A stretch of 7,755 bases of DNA from Bacilli bacterium (GTDB taxonomy: Bacteria; Bacillota; Bacilli; Tumebacillales; JAQBPP01): positions 1-7,755 of the forward strand of contig JAQBPP010000276.1 in the NCBI GenBank assembly GCA_028287455.1, in the 5' to 3' direction. The translations under genes were made by a program, and so were the position numbers. Below the pieces are notes generated by a model. The model ran no database searches, had not been told where the DNA came from, and saw nothing but the letters and a program-made list of their open reading frames with translations. Each line of letters opens with the position of its first letter. Position 1 is the first letter of the stretch. Positions 6,429 through 7,755 of the stretch are shown one piece after another.

Positions 6429-7703
6429 GTGGAGCGAATTTTAATTGAAGGAGGAAAACCGCTCGAAGGAGAAGTGCGCGTTCATGGCGCGAAAAATGCA
6501 GCCCTTCCCATTCTGGCGGCATCTGTCATGGCTGCCGGCGAATCCACGATTCAAGATGTGCCGAATTTGCAGGACATTGACGTGATGAAGCAGATATTAA
6601 CTGCACTTGGAGCTAAATTTTCACAAAGCGGAAGCACAGTCACCGCGGATGCTTCTGCCATTATAACTACCGACATACCTGATGAATTGATGAGGAAGAT
6701 GAGATCCTCTATCTTCTTAATGGGTCCGCTGCTTGCCAGGTTTGGTTCCGTACGGGTCTCCAAGCCTGGGGGCTGTTCAATCGGCACTCGTGGAATTGAT
6801 CTGCATGTAAAAGGATTACAGCAGTTAGGTGCCGAAATAAAAGAAAGTCATGGATACATTACATGCAGCAGCAAGAAATTACAGGGCACGTCTATCTATC
6901 TGGATTTGCCTTCGGTTGGAGCAACTGAAAATTTAATGATGGCAGCCTCTCTGGCAGAGGGCACCACAGTGATCGGAAATGCTGCGCGGGAACCGGAGAT
7001 CGCCGACCTCGCCCGTTACTTAAACCGGATGGGGGCTAAAATTTCTGGTGCAGGCGAAGATACGATTTATGTGGAGGGCGTTGCACAGCTTCATGCCACC
7101 GAGCATCAGATTATCCCGGATCGCATTGTCGCAGGGACATTGCTCATTGCCACAGCAATCACCCACGGCTGCGTTACAGTGACCAATGTAAACCCTGATC
7201 ATTTGGGCGTTGTGCTCACGAAGCTTCGTGAAACCGGGGTTGAATTTCGAATGGATCATGATATACAATTAAACAATAATAGAATTGAGGTTCGTGCACT
7301 GAACCGGCTGCAAGCACTCGATCGCATCCAAACTACCTATTACCCCGGTTTTCCTACTGATTTGCAAGCTCCGATCATGGCATTGTTGTCTGTTGCCAAA
7401 GGGACTTCTGTCATTTCCGAAGGTGTGTTTGAGGAACGTATGCACCATGTAAGCGAACTTCGCCGAATGGGTGCGAAAATCAAGCTTGATCATCGTACCG
7501 CTTTTGTCGAAGGGGTAGAGGAACTATCTGGAGCTGTTGTGGAAGCAACCGATTTACGAGCTGGTGCAGCACTTGTCATTGCAGGTCTTGCTGCTACTGG
7601 GACTACGTGCGTGGACAACATCCATCATATTGATCGCGGTTATGAACAAATTGAAAATCTGTTAGCATCGCTTGGAGCATCTGTCAAGCGCATTTGGATG
7701 TAA
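6429..7703 (+). CDS. murA: MurA, UDP-N-acetylglucosamine 1-carboxyvinyltransferase
   Basis: This 424-residue cytoplasmic enzyme transfers enolpyruvate from phosphoenolpyruvate to UDP-GlcNAc, the committed step of peptidoglycan synthesis and the target of fosfomycin. It is a full-length two-domain EPSP-synthase-family protein. Visible key sites are GAKNAALP with Lys22-Asn23 (20-27), PNLQDIDVM (45-53), the active-site loop PGGCSIGTR with Cys116 (113-121), PSVGATEN (161-168), REPEI (187-191), YYPGFPTDLQAP with Asp311 (304-315) and IDRGYEQIE with Arg403 (401-409). Cys116 rather than Asp predicts a fosfomycin-sensitive form. The loop reads RGID (121-124), where many homologues have RPID. Translation starts at GTG. 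The gene is the last before a terminator. Many Bacilli have a second murA paralogue; which one this is cannot be told here. Confidence 0.97.
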   Translation: MERILIEGGKPLEGEVRVHGAKNAALPILAASVMAAGESTIQDVPNLQDIDVMKQILTALGAKFSQSGSTVTADASAIITTDIPDELMRKMRSSIFLMGPLLARFGSVRVSKPGGCSIGTRGIDLHVKGLQQLGAEIKESHGYITCSSKKLQGTSIYLDLPSVGATENLMMAASLAEGTTVIGNAAREPEIADLARYLNRMGAKISGAGEDTIYVEGVAQLHATEHQIIPDRIVAGTLLIATAITHGCVTVTNVNPDHLGVVLTKLRETGVEFRMDHDIQLNNNRIEVRALNRLQALDRIQTTYYPGFPTDLQAPIMALLSVAKGTSVISEGVFEERMHHVSELRRMGAKIKLDHRTAFVEGVEELSGAVVEATDLRAGAALVIAGLAATGTTCVDNIHHIDRGYEQIENLLASLGASVKRIWM

Positions 7704-7719
7704 GTTGCTTAGTTGTTGT

Positions 7720-7751
7720 GCGGCATATGTTTCTTATGCCGCCTTATTTTT
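7720..7751 (+). terminator. Rho-independent terminator after murA
   Basis: GCGGCATA (7720-7727) pairs perfectly with TATGCCGC (7735-7742) around a 7-nt loop, followed by TTATTTTT (7744-7751). It lies 17 nt past the murA stop on the same strand. There is no A run on the 5' side, so it looks one-directional. It marks a likely 3' end for this cell-wall operon segment. Confidence 0.85.
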
Positions 7752-7755
7752 GGAG

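Overview
The window is a stretch of the dcw (division and cell wall) cluster of a sporulating Gram-positive bacterium, all on the + strand. The genes encode the cytoplasmic and early membrane steps of peptidoglycan synthesis. The order is murE (3' end only) - murF - mraY - murD - spoVE/ftsW - [murG relic] - murB - murA. A SpoVE-type SEDS gene directly after murD, a type II MurB (PSCGSVFRNP motif), strong AGGAGG ribosome sites and roughly balanced base composition point to the Bacilli. Having murF after murE and murA after murB fits the Paenibacillaceae/Alicyclobacillaceae-type arrangement better than Bacillus subtilis, where murF and murA lie elsewhere. The exact genus cannot be read from the sequence.

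Layout: 1-176 is the MurE C-terminus, overlapping murF (173-1567) by 4 nt (ATGA). It is followed by mraY (1606-2568), murD (2628-4001), spoVE (4055-5155), a 253-nt gap (5156-5408), murB (5409-6335), a 93-nt leader and murA (6429-7703, GTG start). A Rho-independent terminator lies at 7720-7751. The gaps other than 5156-5408 are all under 100 nt and hold only ribosome sites and small potential hairpins.

The genes work together as follows. MurA and MurB make UDP-MurNAc from UDP-GlcNAc. MurD, MurE and MurF add D-Glu, the diamino acid and D-Ala-D-Ala. MraY puts phospho-MurNAc-pentapeptide on undecaprenyl phosphate (lipid I). MurG would then add GlcNAc to give lipid II, and the SEDS protein polymerises lipid II.

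The most notable point is that the step expected between spoVE and murB, murG, is not intact. The 253-nt gap contains a decayed C-terminal piece of murG: the NHQEYNA motif and its surroundings are readable, followed by an apparent internal deletion and a frameshift. Because MurG is normally essential, a working copy would have to be elsewhere in the genome. All other genes look complete with their catalytic residues. No mobile element, CRISPR array, tRNA or rRNA is visible.
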